Notes: generated by a model from the letters alone, not told the origin. Counted from the stretch's first letter, positions 11,487 to 24,044 are shown. The stretch is 64,000 bases of DNA from Fasciola hepatica (GCA_948099385.1 CANUEZ040000012.1:11511501-11575500), one strand, 5' to 3'. Translations and numbers: made by a program.

Positions 11487-11839
11487 ATTTTGCCTGGACC
11501 ACAGGCGAATTATGTGTACCTCCGCCCACCTCCACTCAAAAGATCTGTGGGGGCTGTATTATTCAGGAGCAGCGACGGATAAGCCGGCGGTAAAATTTAA
11601 CCAAGTCGGAAAATTGGCTCAGCAGCCGGTAACAGGGACGTTAAGGATAGTCGTGAATTGCCGCTATCTTGTCTGGCAGGGGCTGTATGCCAGAAGCTGG
11701 TATGTTGTGGTCCAAGAACGTGGTTGTGGACCTGCCTACTTCACATCTGGCTGGTATTCACGTTAAACCGTGTTGGCGGAGCGCTGGAAAAGAGGGTCCA
11801 GATTTGCCACACTATCTTTTCCGGAAGAACTGGCCGCCG

Positions 11840-12470
11840 AAATATCGTCTTAGCACAAGCGCACGATTTTTAGTCCACGTGCTGCTTCGTGCACATATCT
11901 TTGAATAGTTTGGGCTGCATCACGGATTCCAAAAGACGTGCGCAAAAACTCTAGAAGTCCGAACGGAGATGTGGCTGCGGCCATGGAGGTGCCAGCTTCA
12001 GACGTCCGGATTTGATGGTAGACTCTGCCGAGATCGATACGGCCGGAAGCAGAACAGCAAAACGGAGAGGAAGTTGGATCTTGAATACGTTGGATGGGAA
12101 TAAGAGCTTGTCTGAGGTCCCTTGAGACGCCGCAGGGACGCCATTTGCCATTGAGCTTAGGAACCATGTGGATGAACGAGGTCCGAGGGCTAACGGATAG
12201 GCGTATTATGCATAATTGGGTGAGTTGAGAGGAGTTCTGCATGGGGGTAACAGTCCTGCTGTCCGGTGTGTGGGGGCATGATGTTTCAAGGAGGAACACG
12301 AACAAGTTGTGAATAGAGAAGTCTGTCGGTCGACAACTCTTCGACATCGTGCGTCGACCAGGAGGTCGAAGTGGTCGAGGAAATCTACACCTAACATGGG
12401 ATAATCGGTATCTGCTACCATACATACCCGGCAGAGGGTATGACGTAGGCCTGAGATCAGCGTAAGTGGC
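11840..12470 (-). pseudogene. Ty3/gypsy protease C-terminus and reverse transcriptase
   Basis: The protease part retains DTDYPMLGVDFLDHFDLLVD, matching the ILGxDFL block that follows the flap in Ty3/gypsy proteases. The RT fingers follow (SFIHMVPKLNGKWRPCG), then the first catalytic Asp block as GRIDLGRVYHQI and the SPFGLLEFLRTSFGIRDA block. The active-site box at about 11850 reads as a stop codon followed by DD, in place of YxDD. The segment between protease and RT is shorter than usual for the family, suggesting an internal deletion. Known role: cDNA synthesis in virus-like particles. Confidence 0.8.
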
Positions 12471-14847
12471 TTACGGTCGTAAGTAGCAATAGGAATGCCA
12501 TTGGGACACGAAGTTGTTGGGCTGATGGAATGGTTGTATCACCTGTCTCTCTTGTGGTGATACGAACTGCTGCACCAATTTCGGTTAGCAACGGGTTGTT
12601 CTAAACCAAATCTGGTAAAGAAGCGCGAAGAGAGCTGTAACGGGGTGGGCTTTCGAGGCGCCCTCGTTGATCTGAGTTGTGTTTAGGTTTTTGGTCTTTA
12701 TGGTGTGAGCAGCTAGTAGTGTAAAAAATATCCGAAAGCCCTCTCGAAAGCAGCCATCGGCGTGTCCTCTCAGTGAGTTCCTGCGGTGAGAGCAGTGATC
12801 TGGGGCTCCTCGAGTTTGTTGCGGCAGTAGTTTATGGATGGCGCCTTTATATAAAGTCGCCTGCTAGCTTTGAAGCTTTTGTGAGGTGAAGATATCTAGA
12901 AGCTTTGAGGAGCGCTTAAAGGCTGCTTTGAGACCACTGTGCTTACCATTTTATTGGGGCTTTTTCGTCTAAAGTTTATATAGCTGACAGTTCCTTTTTT
13001 GTCGGTATTGCAGACTGTATCTCATTGCCTAACAGTCCCACGGATCAGCGGTCTCAGTCTTGACGATTCAAACAGCAGAAGGCCAGAATAGGCCGCCTTT
13101 TTCTTAGCTGTGTAGGAAAGTCCATCGATGGTACCTTGGCCTTTCTGGGCACCAATATCACGAGAAAGAAAACCAGTGGCTAACACGGAAGGCCTACGCC
13201 CACTTGTGATTTCATGTTCCTGGAGCTCGGCTTCTCACGTACGAAACCAGGTATGAAAGTCATCACTAGAATATCGGGGACGACGTTGTTTGCTGTCAAA
13301 ACAGACGGTCCAGGGTCAGTCTTACGATTGTTGCTAGCAACGAATATAATGTTGCATCTAACTTTGAAGGATATTTGAAGACGGTGTGGGCAAAAGTGAA
13401 ACAACAATAACGTTACTGACATGTGGAAAATACGAAACCCTGTCCTTGGGTTCGTGGTGCAATAAAGCTTATACTCGTCAGCGAGCAGGGGGCAAAACTG
13501 AAAATGCTGGAGAGTGATATCCTGCTTAATGGCGAAACGAAGCGGCTTGCAGGCGGTTCACACAGGTGGGCAAGAGGCACCACCGAATTTGGCAATTGTT
13601 CTGATAAACAAGATTTTCAGTCGTAGCAAGCATGTCATATCTGTGACAATACAGTCTACCACAATTTTGCCTTTGCTGCTCTCATTGATGGCTACCTTAA
13701 TAATATCACGTGACTTGAGATGCTATCCACCGACAGACAAGAATGTACTCCAAGACGTCGAGGCTCGGTAAGGCGTGTCGGTTCAGAGGTGCAAGAAACA
13801 GGACCAACGTTGTAGACGGAGGACAGTCCTGTGCTCTGACTCGGTTCAAACTGAACTGAACAAGACTGAACAAATGATTGTGGGGATCTGCCTTCCTGCT
13901 CTTACATAATACTCAACATTTGCCCTCAACCACACGAAACACAGCTGGCCCTCATAGAGTTTTGAGGCCAAACTGAATGTGTAGCAGAGATTGGTTTGTG
14001 TCGCGTTGTATGTGGAATTCCATTACGGTGAAGTGTCTTATATCTGGCACAACACATTCGCAAGTTTCACTCTCAATAAAGCTATCATCGCTGCCAATTC
14101 TAACCATTTTCCAAACAGCAGAAATTCTGTTCCTCGCTTTCCTATTTTCCCATGGGTTATGATTCTGTTCTTCGATATTATCAATAATTTATTTTCTTTT
14201 CCTCACCTTTCAAGTTCAACACCACACCCCCTGTGTTGTCTGAGAATGCAGCAAAGAGACAAAACCCCTTCAGCGTCATCCGCACAAGCTCCTCCGCAGC
14301 TCTCCGGAGGAGGACCAAAGAACGTGAAAATCGAGGTCTCACCTTCGAGGAAGACTGCATGCGGATCTACCATGGCTCATGGTTCAGTGGGGCCCGAGGT
14401 AAGCTGTACTTCCACCAAGGTTGTGTTGTTTTAGGGAAGAAGGGATGATTGATCAGACAACTAGACGTCAGTGACATCGTGCTGATCTCTGAGACGGAAA
14501 ATGGGTTCCTCCTTTGCTTTGCAGCAAGTGAGGACTTCGAGGGCCTTGGGTGTGAGAAACTGGGTGTACTTTTGGCTCACTCCTCCATAACCTGTGACCT
14601 GATCTGATCTGACCTGTACCTTGTGGATTGCCGAGCGGTTCTGAGTTTCAGATCGCCCCCAGTGATGAAGGTTCTCTCACTGTTTGTTGGAGTTAAAACA
14701 CGATTCGCTCAAACTAAAGTTTCGTAATAACAATACTGTGCAGGTACCGTTCATAGGGTTTTTTATCTTCAAAAACTGGTTATATGTTTTGGTGCCGTTT
14801 CTGAGTCTTTCGGTGTCAGCTCAACGGATATCGGATAACATTCTTTC
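12471..14847. other. Unassigned stretch
   Basis: No supported gene over about 2.4 kb. ORFs are short and overlap on both strands. One segment (about 13825-13865) contains CCTGTGC followed by CTGAACTGAAC, resembling the tail of the short TTCAG-repeat insertions at 48843-48952 and 55307-55414, but the rest of that unit is not recognisable here. Confidence 0.3.
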
Positions 14848-15153
14848 TTAACACCTTTCTAGTGTACGGGTTTTTGCCTTCGAAAGTTGTGTGAACCGCT
14901 CGCCGGTGTTTTTTATACCAGCTCGGTTATCTCTGCCGAAGTAAATGGAGCGAAAGGGGATCCTATCAATCAGGCAGCGAGCTGTTGCATAGAGGAATGC
15001 ACTGACCCGGCGGAAGATGAGGGAATCCAGCGCGATCAATGCTGCTTTCGGTATCACCGAAAATGTTCCCAGCTGGCAGGGCAGGAATTCGAGCTGCGTA
15101 CGGAACACATTTTTCCCTATAGTGGCTTTGCCTCTACTGTTCCGAGCTCGCAA
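14848..15153 (-). pseudogene. Possible LINE-A-like RT C-terminal tail
   Basis: The minus-strand frame aligns loosely with the RT tail of LINE A1 (the LRNREHRITIP to DSLNMFKSRL region): it has RARNSRGKATIG, then LGTF, then an ALDSLIFRRV block at the right spacing. Upstream sequence is not recognisable as thumb domain. If correct, it is an old fragment on the same strand as A3. Confidence 0.35.
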
Positions 15154-15757
15154 GCAAGTGCTCGGGCATAATTGGAAGGGATCTAGAGAAAGAAGGCAGG
15201 ACTATGAAACTGGAACAAAAACTAGAGGAAGCAGATCCGGCCAATATCTTGGAGAGAAGAAAACAGTACGGCACATCAGAAAACTGCGAAAAGGAAAGAA
15301 ATCGAGGGTAAAGAAAAAACAAGAAGTCAGTGTGCTTCAACTATATGAAAAACAGCCTTACAGAAGTGGAATCCCTTAAAGAGCAAATTAAATGCCTAGA
15401 TGCTGAAGTGCAGAACATCAAGCCTGATACGGAGGTCATAGCGGACAGAAGTAAAAGGTTGATACTTTATAAACTAAGGTAAAACATAGTAAACCACAGC
15501 AGAGCCAGAAGAGATGAAAACTGCCGGCGAATGACTGAGGTTCTTATGATGAGAGGTCTGGCTCCCATGACACCAACATTGGGGTGCCATAGAAAAAGGC
15601 TGTGGAGTGGAACGCAACCAGAGGCCCACGACCCCGGAGAGTTGTTTTCCGCGGTGACTGCCGGAAGCATGTGTTGCTGTCCAAGACAGGGGCCGTTGAG
15701 AGCAACGCGCAGGGAACAGTGAGGGTTACACCCGACAGTCCGGCATTTATCGAACAA
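15154..15757. other. Unassigned stretch upstream of A3 tail
   Basis: No recognisable coding sequence. A purine-rich segment (about 15170-15420) contains a lysine- and arginine-rich ORF with no motif. It ends at the pentanucleotide repeat that marks the A3 3' end. Confidence 0.3.
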
Positions 15758-15777
15758 AGTATAGTATAGTATAGTAT
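15758..15777. repeat. AGTAT pentanucleotide repeat at the A3 3' end
   Basis: About four units of AGTAT abut the family's 3' terminus. Other copies end in ATT/AAT trinucleotides. CR1-like LINEs typically end in short tandem repeats rather than poly(A). Confidence 0.8.
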
Positions 15778-17597
15778 ATTTCTTGACCTTGGTTAATACA
15801 CCTGCACAATGCAAGATCAGAGTATACAGCAGTACATGTCAATGTGAGGTATTCACAAATTCTAAATTTATAAATCACACAGCAACCGAAATACACCAGT
15901 AAAGTCATGTAGTGTTTGGGTGAACAAAAGTGGTAATGGTTGAGGCGGGAATTCCGAATCGGTTTCGAAATCGCTGGGGGCCGTGTGGATAGCTGGGCAG
16001 TTGTGGGATTGCTGATATAAGCGACAAATGGACGGTCACTAACGAGTAACCGGGAGGAAGAGATGCCAAAGAACATTGTTAGAAGTAAAGCAAGCATGGA
16101 GCTTCCAACGTGCAGTCGGAGATACCAGCGGAATATTGGACACTGATCCAGCTTTGGGTAACTAATTTTGGAGGGAGCATGTGAAATAAAGGCAAGTGAG
16201 TCAAAGGTGATAATAAAACGGACCTTTTGTGCAGGTGATTACAGTGTCATATGGAAATTCAAATGAAGGCGAAAAGCTTCACAGGGATTCCAGTGAACTT
16301 TTGAAGAGCATGGATGGTGTATGGACGCGTAACGGATCTTCAAAGAACAGCCGTCAAAGAAACGGATTACTGGAGACAAACGTCAATGGTTCGGCTAGGC
16401 AGAAGCTAGAAGAGTGTAAATTTTTTTGTGTGTGATAGAAAATTGTTGACCAAATTATGGTTGGCTGCAGATAGCGGGCATTCTGTTTCATAAATACCTT
16501 GGTTACAGGTGGTGGTAGGTAGAATGTTGAGGGAAGCAGGTAAAAAAGGACTGGTTTGACGAAGTTGACAGCTGCGAGGGCTGGGTTCCTGTCATGGGCT
16601 ACGTACTCCAACGCGGGAAGAATTGAACTGTTGGGTTGGATTATTTGGGAATAGACGTTGAGCGGATGTGTTGATGGTTGGTGTCAGGAATCACCTTCGC
16701 GATCCGGTGAGACTTTCATGAGGTTTTGTTAATCCGTGTACGGTGCCCCATGAAACGTCAGCGGGCGGGAGTATAGGTTTAAACCATTGATCAAATCGTC
16801 CAGTCCTCAAGGTAATCCGGAATAAACGTCGATTCGGCCGATGGCTACCCAAGTAACCAATGCAATCTGGAAGAGATCAGGAGTGCGGCAGTCTGGAGAG
16901 TGTTCTAGCTGTGGGTTATGATTATCATTTTTATGGAAGCAAGAAAATGAACATTTTGTTATCCGAACAATTAATTATTGTTTGGCTAGTGGACCGGTCT
17001 ATCAGGGATCCCTAGATGGAGACTGGTAGCCTTCTAGTGTAGTTGGGTGATAGTAGAGATTTAGGGCGATATCAGGTAGGCGGTGGATGAGGAGAGGGTG
17101 TCCGTTTGGGAACCAGGAATAAAACAATAGTAGAAGGTATGGTCTGGAAGAAGAATGAGAAAATAGGAAGGTAACAGTCTGGTCAGTTCACCAGCTGTGG
17201 TCGAGGACGGCAAACAGTAAAAAAGGAGAAAAACACTGGGTGTTAAAATGAGGGTTTTTCATGTGGGAGCAAACTTGCTGGTATTCCGCAGGGTCAAGAA
17301 AAATCAGAGGCATACGGATTCCGGTTGGAACTTGGTCTTAACTTACCATGAGCATATGCGCAGAGAAGTAAAGCCTAGTTACTAAGGAATGGTAATCCGT
17401 GTGGAGAGGCTTCAGTGTGCGATAAAGAAGCAAAAAATGCAGGATGGGACGGCTGAGTTCTAGCCTGAGCCAGGAATTAAGTGAGAGCGAGCACCCAACG
17501 CTAAATGAGGGAACGGTTGTATTTATATGCATGCAAATTATGTAAAACGGCACAATCTAGTTAGGAAGGGGGACAAAAGTGAGTGGATCATACCCAA

Positions 17598-17692
17598 GGT
17601 ATATATATATATGTATATATATATGTACATATATATACACATGTATATATATATATATATTTATGTATATGTATATAAATATATATTGTTGT
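17598..17692. repeat. TA-rich microsatellite inside A3
   Basis: A stretch of about 95 bases of alternating TA and GTATA units. Copies A1 and A6 have a much shorter CATATAT segment within their UTR, so this may be a local expansion. The ORFs predicted through it on both strands are artefacts of the repeat. Confidence 0.85.
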
Positions 17693-18384
17693 ATACGTGG
17701 GTGTGATCCTCAGACGGGTCATGCGAAAGCGGTCGGACGCAAAAGACTGTGGCAAGGAAAGTGAGATAGAGAGACGCAGCTGAGGATCAACGGTTAACGG
17801 AAAGAAGAACAAAAGTTGAGCACGGGCTCATCCGTGCGGCGGATCCCTAAGGCGCATTGAGGCCATGAAACGTGAGACTAAAAGGGAAACGCCTAGGTGT
17901 GGCCAAAAGTTTCGATGGGAAAGTTAGTATTTCGCCTAGTGTGGTCATTGAGTAAGAGTAAAGACCAAGTTCTGCATGAAATTACAGAAGAACCTTAGCT
18001 GGGGGATAGGGTGGGGGCAGAAATGGTAACGTCATAACTGGGTGTTGAGTTCAGTTAGTGAGTCACGCTAAGTGAGATAAATCAGAGTGGATTTCCCAGT
18101 TCGAAATCACAGAGGTGGTGGAGGAAGTATATGTGGTGGGACCTGGTGCGGAAGAGAGGCATTGTAAGCTAAGAGATATCGAGGAGCGTTGAGTTACTCA
18201 CAATGCTTGTGTTAATAATTATAGGACAGTAGTGAGTATATATATAGTGCCAGAGCCTCGCTGAGAATGGGCACACATGATCCAAAGAGGTCGGCTCTAC
18301 ATATTGCAAAATTGGACATGACCCCTATTAGCAAGTCAATACCAAAAGCCCAAGGTATCAGTAAGATCCCAGAGTGGGAGTCAG

Positions 18385-18770
18385 TTGCCGGCCGACAACA
18401 GGTTAAAAATCAAACAGCTCAAAAACGAAAGGAAGGGGACCTGTAGGGCCTCTATTCCGTTTAGTATTGAGAAAGTGGGGCCAGCAAGTCTGATTCGCAG
18501 AAAGCTCGCAAAACATATACTCCGGTGCAACCAGCGATCTTGGAGGTACCAGATGAAACAGGCAAGGAAACCAGCTGGGCCGATGTGGTCGCAAGTCCAA
18601 CCCAGGCCTTTAATACCGTGACTCACAGGAAAGGTACGCCCGCTGTGCGCGTCGAACTCCCCGCCTTGTTAGCGGGTGGGAAAGGAGAGGCCACGAAATC
18701 CAAAATGTCACCTAACACTCAATATGCAGCACCACAGATATCTCTGGCGGCAAAAAGGGGCATCACCTAG
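18385..18770 (+). pseudogene. LINE-B ORF1-like fragments
   Basis: Two overlapping frames (18385-18621 and 18525-18770). The second contains ETSWADVVASPTQAFNTV; a SWADVV-type segment is common in nucleic-acid-binding ORF1 proteins of Jockey/CR1-type LINEs. No zinc knuckle is visible. Assignment relies mainly on position just upstream of the endonuclease. Confidence 0.45.
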
Positions 18771-19085
18771 AAGGTTGGGTCCGAGGGTACCCCAGCCGTG
18801 GAATTTGCAGTGAGTTCATTAGCGAGAATCGGGGAACGGTCAAACTGATACACGAAAGCCAGCAGTCTCTCGGGAATACCGAGGAGTTGACAACTAGGGT
18901 GGCAGAGACTCAAGTAGTTTCATCGACAAAACACGGATAAAGCCGGATACCGACAAACGGCTGTTCCAGGGGTAGGCTGCCTGCAAACATGGTAGGATAG
19001 GTGAAAACAAGAGGAAGCGGTAGCACTACTAATTCGAACCGATAAAAGCCTTTGGGAGGCTCCGTTCAACCTAGTCTCTGGCGCA

Positions 19086-19430
19086 TTGCAGGCCAAGTTC
19101 TGCTTTATCAGGACTGGGGTGCGATTAGTTTGCATTTACTCTATCTGCAGGGTACCGCTGGTGAGAGTTGGAGAGAACTTCGGGCTTCTGCAAGTGCTAG
19201 AAGCCGTGCTGACACAAACAGAGGATTTCGTCCTATTGGGAGAACTTAACCCCATCGAAAATCATTTAAGAAAACGAGAACACACCAAGGTGGTTAACGG
19301 GTGGCAGGTTTCTGCAGTGGATCCAGTGGTATGCACTTACGCATCATGCGGTGCAGGCTGCTGGACACAGAGACGGACAGCTTCCGTTTTTTCCCGATCT
19401 AACAATCAGGAGGTACCATCGGCGGGTTAG
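19086..19430 (+). pseudogene. LINE-B endonuclease fragment
   Basis: The frame contains RLVCIYSICRVPL (equivalent to the core VCxYRPP strand of apurinic-type endonucleases) and then DFVLLGELNPI at the position of the catalytic GDFNxP motif, here degenerate. It precedes the LINE-B linker and RT on the same strand. Confidence 0.6.
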
Positions 19431-19671
19431 AGAAATTAGGATGGAATATCCACTGGGAGAACGTGACCGTGTATTTCTTAGGGTGACAGCAAGATTTAGC
19501 AAGGCGTCAAAGGAAAACATATTGGGCTGGAGCCGTTGAATCAATGAAGATGAACTAAAGAAGGCTGAGGAGGAAGTTAAGTGGACACCGAGTCACGGAA
19601 AGATCCCGGCAGAGGACAGCTGAGAGGCCATCAAAATGGGATAACTCAGACTTAAATAGCGGTTTACAACT

Positions 19672-19854
19672 TTGACGGGGGTTAACTGTAAAAATCGGCC
19701 CCCGTGGTGGAAGTCAAAAGTCCTCGAGACTGTGACCATTCACAGGCAAAGATGGGCGGCATACAAGCTGCAAAAATCCCAAGTTGCATGGAATGCTCAT
19801 GAGATGGCCAGGAACAGATCTCAAGCGATCCAAATGGTAGGGGAATATTCTTGA
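19672..19854 (+). pseudogene. LINE-B endonuclease-RT linker
   Basis: The frame reads NRPPWWKSKVLETVTIHRQR then WAAYKLQKSQVAWNAHEMAR. This is the conserved segment between endonuclease and RT in many CR1/Jockey-type LINEs, where a PPWW motif is followed by a basic helical stretch. Sequence after 19850 no longer matches. Confidence 0.65.
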
Positions 19855-20500
19855 AAACGTTAGTCAGCCGTTGCAACTGTTGTTCGCGGAAAATTCCTCA
19901 GGAGCACCATTATCTCGTGGTTTCGCGACATCACTCTCTCATGTAGACTATTAGCGTGTTCCGTACAATTCATGTTTCTGTGGGTCGACCTCTGTATATT
20001 CACTTCCAAAGCGCTATTTTGTCATATTCCATCTTAGGCCCGCGTGAGGCACAATCTTGTCTCCCGCATGCCGGCATCTTGGCTCCTTTTTTGAGTCTGT
20101 GAGATAGCATATTTGAGTTTTGTGTATGTTACATGTTATGTTCATTCCATAACCCAGTACGATGGAATTTACGGATCAGTCGTGGTTTGGCTTTGAGATT
20201 CGTCTGAACTCGTCTACCTGTTTCTTAAAGCATTTTACAACGGCATCGGCTCCCATAGACCCAAAGAGGTTCTATGGTCACATCCAACCTCAAAATCGCA
20301 TGACAGAAAGTGTAGCTACTTTGAAAGAGACAAGGATGACTGGCCCTTACCGAGGAGGACAAGGCTGACAAGCTCTGGACATTCTTCAACTGCATACTTC
20401 GGCCGTATATAATTTAGAGAAAAGAATGGAGAGACCACAGTAGCCTTCAATACCCGAACCTACTGTAGAAGTAGAAGAGGCTTACACGAAGCTGCGAACC

Positions 20501-20960
20501 TTGAATAGAAGGAAGGCCGCGGGACCCGATGAGATCCCTCCAGCCGTAGTTGGGCCTCCGGCCGAGGTCTTGGAGGCTTCGGGGGCGAAGCTTATCAGAT
20601 TGTGCCGGAAGACTAGGGAAGGGAAACAGCGGAAAAAATTACAAGACCAGACCCCCGTGAAGGGTCGAACATTGCCAGCCGTCTAGCTCAAATGCACTAC
20701 CTGGGAAGTGCTTGGAGAGAACAGTTATGAATCAGATCTTTAGGCATTTGGTTCAACATAACCTCATGTGAAATGCGCAGCACGGGTTAGCTGCGGGGCG
20801 TTCTTGTCTGAGGAATCTTCTGCAGTCCCCCGCGAGTTGACCAAGTGCCTGGATGAAGGGCAGTAGAATGCTGTTTGTTACACGGAGTTCGACAGGGCTT
20901 TCGATTCTGCGGACCACAGGTTCCTGGATGTCAAGCTTCGGTCTCGGGGGGGGCATGCTC
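20501..20960 (+). pseudogene. LINE-B reverse transcriptase N-terminus
   Basis: Begins NRRKAAGPDEIPPAVV, the RT entry motif (KAxGPDxIPPxV). After frameshifts it continues with HGLAAGRSCLRNLL (fingers) near 20780-20830 and a degenerate catalytic Asp block near 20880-20925. The remainder of the RT is absent. Confidence 0.7.
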
Positions 20961-21626
20961 TAATTCTCTTTGCCCCACTGCATCCATTATTGTCGGTTGC
21001 AGGTCGAAGGCATTCACCGGCTTTGTTCAGCCAACGTTTGCTTATTTATGATTTCTGTTATCGCTCCTGTGAATTTCCATTTTCACCGTTCTATCACTGT
21101 ATGCACATCCACCCTTTCTGTCCTTGCATGATATCACTATCATCCTATCCACTTTACTCTGTCCATATCTGCCAATGTTTCCTTGTCCACTTAGATCGTC
21201 ATCTCTGGTTCCCATGCTCTATCACTTGGCATTCATCTATGTTCATAAAGCTCATTGATCGCCTTCTCAAACCTCGTTGCCTACCTTCTTTCAAATCTTT
21301 CCTTGTCCTCCCTCCTCACTCCACATGCCACTACGTAACAGTCCCACTCACTCCCATGACTAATCTTCCTATTAGAACTCGCCGTTCCAAACTTCGCACC
21401 TTTAACAGCCACATTTATCCGTCAACAGGGCTGCTCTAAACCGTGCCCCTATTCTATTCAGGTATTTCTGGTTTTTGGGTTTATAAAGCTTATAGTCGTC
21501 AGTAATCCATCTAGAAGGACTTGGAAAAAATATCCAAAATTTTCTACGTAGTTACACGTTGTAGAAAAGTCCAACTTACTGAAAAATAATCTTTCCACCT
21601 TCCTCGCTTTATCTCCTAGACTACCC
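20961..21626. other. Unassigned, pyrimidine-rich; possible 5' region of A4
   Basis: No gene. The plus strand is rich in C and T. Because LINE A4 ORF1 starts at 21627, part of this may be its 5' UTR (A6 has about 470 bases upstream of ORF1), but I could not align the two by eye. Confidence 0.3.
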
Positions 21627-22080
21627 ATGGAGGCTACAAAGATCCTCCATAAACATGCTAAGGTCCCGGGCACGAATCGGACAACTCGTACTGTTAGGCC
21701 CAGAAAAGCCGGGAGCACTCATCCTCAGTCCGCTGTCAATCCAAGCTCAGTAACCCTCGTTGACTTTTGTGACGCAGTCAATAGGAAGATCATTGAAGCA
21801 GATCAAAAACAGGCTGACCCTTATAACCAGATCCAGTCAATCGGCGGTATTCTATTAAAGGTATTCCCGATGTCTAACATAGTGAAACCCACTTTCATAG
21901 CTAACAGCCAAACCTTAGCCATGACCGGCCTTTTCTTGGACTCATTTGAGACCGAAATTCATCCGCCCAGTCATCTCTAATGACTGTTCTTCCATCAAGC
22001 ACGCTCTCCTTTTTGAGATTGCAACTGACCTATTCGAGCCCGGCAAACTTATCACCCCAGTTGCGTACTAAATAGCTTGT
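21627..22080 (+). pseudogene. LINE-A ORF1 N-terminal part (A4)
   Basis: The frame 21627-21980 aligns with the first ORF1 frame of A6 (50776-50342, minus). SVTLVDFCDAVNRKIIEADQ corresponds to SVSLVDILGNANG, and the following helical stretch with a TLAMTGLFLDSFETEI type end corresponds to TLTNLLLATKFVDTIASKI. ORF1 of CR1-like elements is a nucleic-acid chaperone. A frame shift near 21980 precedes the insertion. Confidence 0.65.
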
Positions 22081-24040
22081 AGAGTTCATTCCCACCCACC
22101 GACCTTCTCCTCTCCCTGGCGCATCATGATCACCAGTATAATAACCATCGATTTCAGCAAGCACCTCACCGCTAGCACCCTGCATCTCACGTTTGATTAC
22201 TCTCCCACCCCTTCCGTAAACCTGCCCATTTACCATGTCACAGCTCGCGGCTGCTATTCATTTGCTAGCACTTTTACTGTTCCTGTTCATTTTTTCACCA
22301 AAGTTGATAATTGTTGATCTTTGCAGGAATATATATCGTAGTTCTCCGGAATTCAAAACGGTGATTAGCGATTATTTGCCCTCACCCTCCGCCCAAATGC
22401 CCGGTTTCACTTTGCCAATCGACTTCTCTATCCTGTTCTCCTCTTGCACCTAGACCCCCCAAAATTTTGTGCGCCTGAGACATGTTTATCATACAGCATC
22501 GCATGTGCCATACCTCAAGACCCCTGTCATAAATTTCAGCAAGTTGTACAATTACATTCCTTCTGCGATAACATCACCTTTTCGAGCTGTTCGTCCATGC
22601 AAGCACTTTCAACGCATCTAAGACTGGTTCATTACCTATTTACCACCGTCATACTGATAAATCATTATCCACCCGTTGGATGCTGTCCTGTCCACTGCCG
22701 GCCTTTCGTTCATTTTTTGACAGCCCCTCTTTCCCGCAAGATGTGCCACTAGTTCGATCTTTTTGACACATTTCCACCTGATATGACACACAATGCCGCA
22801 AGTGCCCAGCATCCATACTTCCTGTTGTTACACCCCAACCTTCCCCGTTACTCGTCATGCAGCTTCGGTCACACATCATTAAGACATGGTAAACCTATGG
22901 CAATGTTCAATAAAAACTGTGTTCCTACCACTCATCCATTCTATCACCTCCCTGGCGAACTGTACATCTTTGTAGTGGCCGTAACTTTGGCTCCATATTG
23001 ATTCATTTTTTATCTTAACATTGCTACTTGTCAACCAACACAACAAACGCCAGCAATTCGCGTAACACCACCCGCAATCCTTGGCCTCCCCAGTAACATC
23101 CCTTTGGTTGTCCCCAATTTCTCCGGAGTTTTTGCTCGTTTGCTATACAACCGGGTCTACCGGTATTGAACCCTCAATTTCAAACGCTGTATCCGCCGGC
23201 TGTTTCTGTTTTATTCCAAATCTTGTGTTGCGATCCAGTTTTCATGTCGAACCACTGGTTCCGTGGTTTTCCTCGCCGTCGCCGTATTCTCCATCATTCA
23301 GAACGGTCACCAGAAAAGTTATCTAGTCTCTACTCCATTACCACTTCTGCATGCTATCCGCCTCCGCAATCGCTCCTCACATCGGATAATAGCCAATATT
23401 CCGCTTCCATGTTGTTACTTCATAAAAAACCTGCATAAATGTAACCAATCTTTCAATGTCCGCCTGCCAGCCTTCCGCTACTTCCGTAACGACACTTGAA
23501 ATCGCACACCTTCTCACTCGGATCTGTTGTACGCTGTTCTTGTGGCTGCCTTTGTTGACACCTTGCCATCAGGGTTTTGCCACATATGGCCGACTGAATC
23601 ACTGCAATTCACCTCCGAAGAACCATTTCTGTACATCATCCGGTTTTCTTGTTTTAAACATTTCATACACAGTAGCTTGCGATGAATCGTCGAATCTTCT
23701 TTGTTTAGCTATTATTCTTACGCAAGCACGGCGAGAATCCTTTGATTTCATCTAAATTTCCAGTTGTTGTGTGCACCTCCGGTCATATTTATGTAAATAT
23801 TTACCCTTCACAACCAACTTTGCCAGCCATGGGGTGGTTAGAGCAATTGACCGTGATCGTCAAATTTGCCGGGCGATAATCTCGCCCTGGTTCACGTAAA
23901 CGATCTCCCTCGACCATCTGGGCACACGAGCTATACTATCTTGGAAAAATCCCGTTCTTTCATCTACTGGATTATCTGATCAAGCATTGTAGTGTGCACG
24001 GGAGCATCTAAAATAAAGCACCACTGTTGTGATTATTACA
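22080..24040. other. Insertion of about 2 kb in A4 ORF1, unidentified
   Basis: Splits the two halves of ORF1, whose homology to A6 stops near 22010-22080 and resumes near 24045. The plus strand is strikingly pyrimidine-rich with many short ORFs, all unsupported. The composition recalls the coding strand of the LINE-A 3' UTR, but no specific alignment was found. Its right edge lies within about 70 bases of the outer edge of the palindrome. Confidence 0.5.
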
Positions 24041-24044
24041 GAAT

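Larger units (their letters stand above)
9777..12470 (-). mobile_element. Ty3/gypsy pol remnant
   Basis: Reading on the minus strand from right to left, the pieces come in the Ty3/gypsy order protease, RT, RNase H, integrase zinc domain, integrase core. Each is in a different frame with stops between, so the element is inactive. No flanking LTR pair could be seen by eye. The internal order separates it from BEL/Pao and copia elements, in which the integrase position or motifs differ. Confidence 0.8.
15758..18240 (-). mobile_element. LINE-A copy A3, 3' UTR only
   Basis: On the minus strand this ends (at 15758) in an AGTAT pentanucleotide repeat next to the family's terminal segment. For more than 1.7 kb it matches the 3' UTR of A7 (58951-60940): shared landmarks include the GATACCAGCGGAATA region, AATAAGATGGACC or AATAAAACGGACC, the GGTTGGCTRCAG segment and GAATTGAACTGTT. 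No RT is present, so this is a severely 5'-truncated copy. Minus-strand ORFs within it are not conserved with A7. Confidence 0.75.
18300..20960 (+). mobile_element. LINE-B copy B1, decayed
   Basis: A second LINE lineage on the plus strand, with pieces in the order ORF1-like, endonuclease, linker, RT, all in different frames. It is distinguishable from LINE-A by its linker (PPWWKSKVLETVTIHRQRW) and RT opening (RRKAAGPDEIPPAV). The 3' end is lost after the RT catalytic region. A non-matching segment at 19860-20150 may be a further insertion. Confidence 0.75.

Noticed and set aside
17579..17812. ORFs on both strands rich in Ile, Tyr and Thr
   Set aside because: They read through a TA-rich microsatellite and are artefacts of the repeat.
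22030..23760. Series of plus-strand ORFs of 60-100 codons
   Set aside because: Pyrimidine-rich DNA is stop-poor in several frames; no motif, no consistent frame, no splice pattern linking them.
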